A DNA stretch of 8,486 bases from Pseudomonadota bacterium. Lineage in GTDB: Bacteria; Pseudomonadota; Gammaproteobacteria; Burkholderiales; Burkholderiaceae_D. Within the stretch, counting starts at the first letter, position 1. Every line of letters begins with the position of its first letter. The translations under genes and the position numbers were made by a program. The stretch is taken from assembly GCA_023391395.1 (NCBI GenBank), contig JAEWBA010000218.1, forward strand, positions 1-8,486, written 5' to 3'. This document shows, piece after piece, positions 6,732 through 8,486 of the stretch. The notes beneath the pieces are model-generated. The model searched no databases. It was not told the DNA's origin and worked only from the letters and a program-made list of their open reading frames with translations.

Positions 6732-8486
6732 ATGTGCGGCATCTGTGGAATTACCGGATCGGTTTTGGCATCCTCCGCCCGGCGGGATATTGTCGCTCGT
6801 ATGATGCGCCGACTTGCGCATCGGGGTCCGGATGGGGAGGGCCTGTTTGAAAGCCCAAGCGCTACACTTGGCCACCGCCGGCTTTCGATTATCGATATCG
6901 AGCACGGCGCGCAGCCGATGCAATCTGAAGATGGTCGCTATGTGCTGGTGTTCAACGGCGAGATCTATAACTATCTCGAATTGCGTCAGCAGCTGATCCG
7001 GCAAGGCGAGCATTTCAGCACGTTCTCGGATACCGAAGTGCTGTTGAGGATGCTGATGCGTGAAGGTGCCCAGGCACTGAATAAACTCAACGGCATGTTC
7101 GCGTTTGCGTTTGTAGACACCCATTCAAAAGAATGGCTGCTTGCACGAGATCCGTTCGGCATCAAGCCTCTGTACCTGGCTCAATTGCCCGGACAGGTTG
7201 CATTCGCGTCCGAAATCAAGGCACTGTTCGAACACCCCGCCCTGCGCCCGGACCGGGACTGGGCAGGTTTGCAGGAATATCTGACTTTCCAATTCTGTCT
7301 CGGCGGCCAAACGCTGTTCAAAGGCATTCGTAAGCTGGAGCCAGGTACTTACATACGCGGTGTCAACGGCGCTGTCGTTGAGGAAACGCGCTATTGGGAT
7401 CTTTCCTTCCAAGTTGATGAGCAGCATACGGAGGCCGGCTATTTCGTTGACAAATTGCGTCGGCTCCTTGAGGACAGCATTCATCTGCAATTACGCAGCG
7501 ACGTTGCGCTTGGCACATATTTGTCCGGAGGGCTTGATTCCAGCGCAGTGACGATGCTTGCGCGTCAGGCGTTGCGCATGCCGCTCAGCACCTTTCATGG
7601 TCGATTCGACGAGGGTGAACAATATGATGAATCAGCTTACGCCCGTGCGCTGGCTGAGCCACTCGGTTGTCCGGTACATATCGTAACGCCTACTGCCCAA
7701 CAATTTGTCGACGATCTTCCGAAACTGATTTATGCGATGGACGAACCTGTCGCTGGCCCCGGATTGTTTCCCCAATACCGGGTTGCTCAGTTGGCCTCGC
7801 AGCACGTCAAGGTTGTGCTCGGAGGGCAAGGGGGGGATGAAATATTTGGCGGTTATGCGCGCTATCTAATCGCATATCTGGAGCAGGCGTTAAAAGGGGC
7901 GATATTTGAGACGCAGGAAGAAGGCCGCCATGTGGTCACCTTGGCGTCGGTCATCCAGAATCTGCCATTGCTGAAGAACTATCGTCCATTGATGCAGCAT
8001 TTTTGGCGCGATGGCCTTTTCGAACCAATGGATGCGCGGTATTTCCGAATGATCGACCGTTCCCCGGATTTGAAGGCGGTGCTGACGCCGGAGGCAATCG
8101 GTCAAATTGACCCTGCCCAGGTATTCGCAACGTTTCAATCCGTATTCAATAATCCGAACACGAAATCGTATTTCAACAAGATGACGATGTTCGATTTGAA
8201 GACACTCCTTCCCTCGTTGCTGCAAGTTGAAGATCGGGTCAGCATGGCAGTCTCGCTGGAATCGCGGGTACCGTTGCTGGACACCAGGATTGCCGAGTTG
8301 GTTGCTTCAATGCCGCCAAAGCTCAAGTTTGAAGGGGGCAATACGAAGCACGTATTCAGAGAGGCGTTGTCGCGCTCCTTGCCCGCTCCCATTCTTGAGC
8401 GCAAGGACAAGATGGGCTTCCCAGTGCCGCTGACCGAGTGGCTGCGCGGCGGGCCAGTAAGGGAATTTGTCCGCGATGTCTTGCTG
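6732..8486 (+). CDS. asnB: Glutamine-dependent amidotransferase, asparagine synthase B family (3' truncated)
   Basis: The frame is open for 585 codons to the window edge; relatives of this type are about 600-640 residues, so only a short C-terminus is missing. The N-terminal glutaminase domain (about 2-215) has nucleophile Cys2 in MCGICGI, HRGPDG at 30-35, LGHRRLSIID at 46-55, NGEIYN at 75-80, SDTEV at 99-103 and RDPFGIKPLY at 139-148. The synthetase domain has the ATP-binding SGGLDSS at 265-271 (Asp269), GGQGGDEIFGGY at 364-375 (Asp369), and SLESRVPLLD and KDKMGFPVP further on. Both active sites look complete except that Gln366 stands where E. coli AsnB has Glu348. The enzyme takes ammonia from glutamine and uses ATP to activate a carboxylate. 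Beside wbpABDE it may amidate a uronic acid, like WbpS; true asparagine synthesis is the alternative. It is separated from the glycosyltransferase gene by 95 bases and shows no frameshift. Confidence 0.93.
   Translation, partial: MCGICGITGSVLASSARRDIVARMMRRLAHRGPDGEGLFESPSATLGHRRLSIIDIEHGAQPMQSEDGRYVLVFNGEIYNYLELRQQLIRQGEHFSTFSDTEVLLRMLMREGAQALNKLNGMFAFAFVDTHSKEWLLARDPFGIKPLYLAQLPGQVAFASEIKALFEHPALRPDRDWAGLQEYLTFQFCLGGQTLFKGIRKLEPGTYIRGVNGAVVEETRYWDLSFQVDEQHTEAGYFVDKLRRLLEDSIHLQLRSDVALGTYLSGGLDSSAVTMLARQALRMPLSTFHGRFDEGEQYDESAYARALAEPLGCPVHIVTPTAQQFVDDLPKLIYAMDEPVAGPGLFPQYRVAQLASQHVKVVLGGQGGDEIFGGYARYLIAYLEQALKGAIFETQEEGRHVVTLASVIQNLPLLKNYRPLMQHFWRDGLFEPMDARYFRMIDRSPDLKAVLTPEAIGQIDPAQVFATFQSVFNNPNTKSYFNKMTMFDLKTLLPSLLQVEDRVSMAVSLESRVPLLDTRIAELVASMPPKLKFEGGNTKHVFREALSRSLPAPILERKDKMGFPVPLTEWLRGGPVREFVRDVLL

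Noticed and set aside
6732..8486. Possible frameshift or decay of the amidotransferase gene, suggested by several short open frames in other phases
   Set aside because: Translation codon by codon from 6732 gives one uninterrupted frame to the window end with all expected domain motifs in order. The short frames are shadows.
1..8486. A wholly new type of system in this window
   Set aside because: Every gene falls in a known nucleotide-sugar, glycosyltransferase or amidotransferase family. The novelty, if any, is in the combination and in residue-level changes, reported separately.

Overview
The window is part of a bacterial surface-polysaccharide cluster (O antigen, capsule or exopolysaccharide), with every gene on the + strand. 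It starts inside one gene and ends inside another. No RNA gene, mobile element, CRISPR array or integration site was seen. The protein sequences, the GC content (about 50-67% in most stretches counted by hand) and the gene set suggest a Gram-negative proteobacterium. A betaproteobacterium is most likely, because the wbpB product looks more like the Bordetella/Chromobacterium WlbA type than the Pseudomonas WbpB type. The genus cannot be told.

Region 1 (1-1691) is a dTDP-L-rhamnose module: the 3' end of rmlA, then rmlC and rmlD. The genes are separated by 1 base or overlap by 4. rmlB would be expected upstream. The module becomes AT-richer through the second half of rmlD, and a 72-base spacer (1692-1763) with a possible weak promoter follows.

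Region 2 (1764-5833) is a wbpA-wbpB-wbpD-wbpE module. It oxidises UDP-GlcNAc at C6, oxidises C3, transaminates C3 and N-acetylates the new amine, giving UDP-2,3-diacetamido-2,3-dideoxy-D-glucuronic acid. The WbpI-type 2-epimerase that would convert this to the D-mannuronic form is not in the window. The genes are 14 bases apart, 1 base apart, or overlap by ATGA, so they look like one translationally coupled transcription unit.

Region 3 (5830-8486) holds a family 2 glycosyltransferase of the DPM1-like type, coupled to wbpE by another ATGA overlap. After a 95-base gap comes a 3'-truncated gene for a glutamine-dependent amidotransferase of the asparagine synthase B family, open for 585 codons to the window edge. 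In this setting the amidotransferase is more likely to turn a uronic acid into a uronamide (as proposed for WbpS) than to make free asparagine.

Together the genes predict a glycan containing L-rhamnose and a diacetamido uronic acid, possibly amidated. The families are all known. The points most worth checking are a Glu-to-Gln change in the amidotransferase synthetase site, a CxC...CxC tail on the acetyltransferase, the WlbA-like dehydrogenase, and base-composition shifts that suggest a mosaic cluster.
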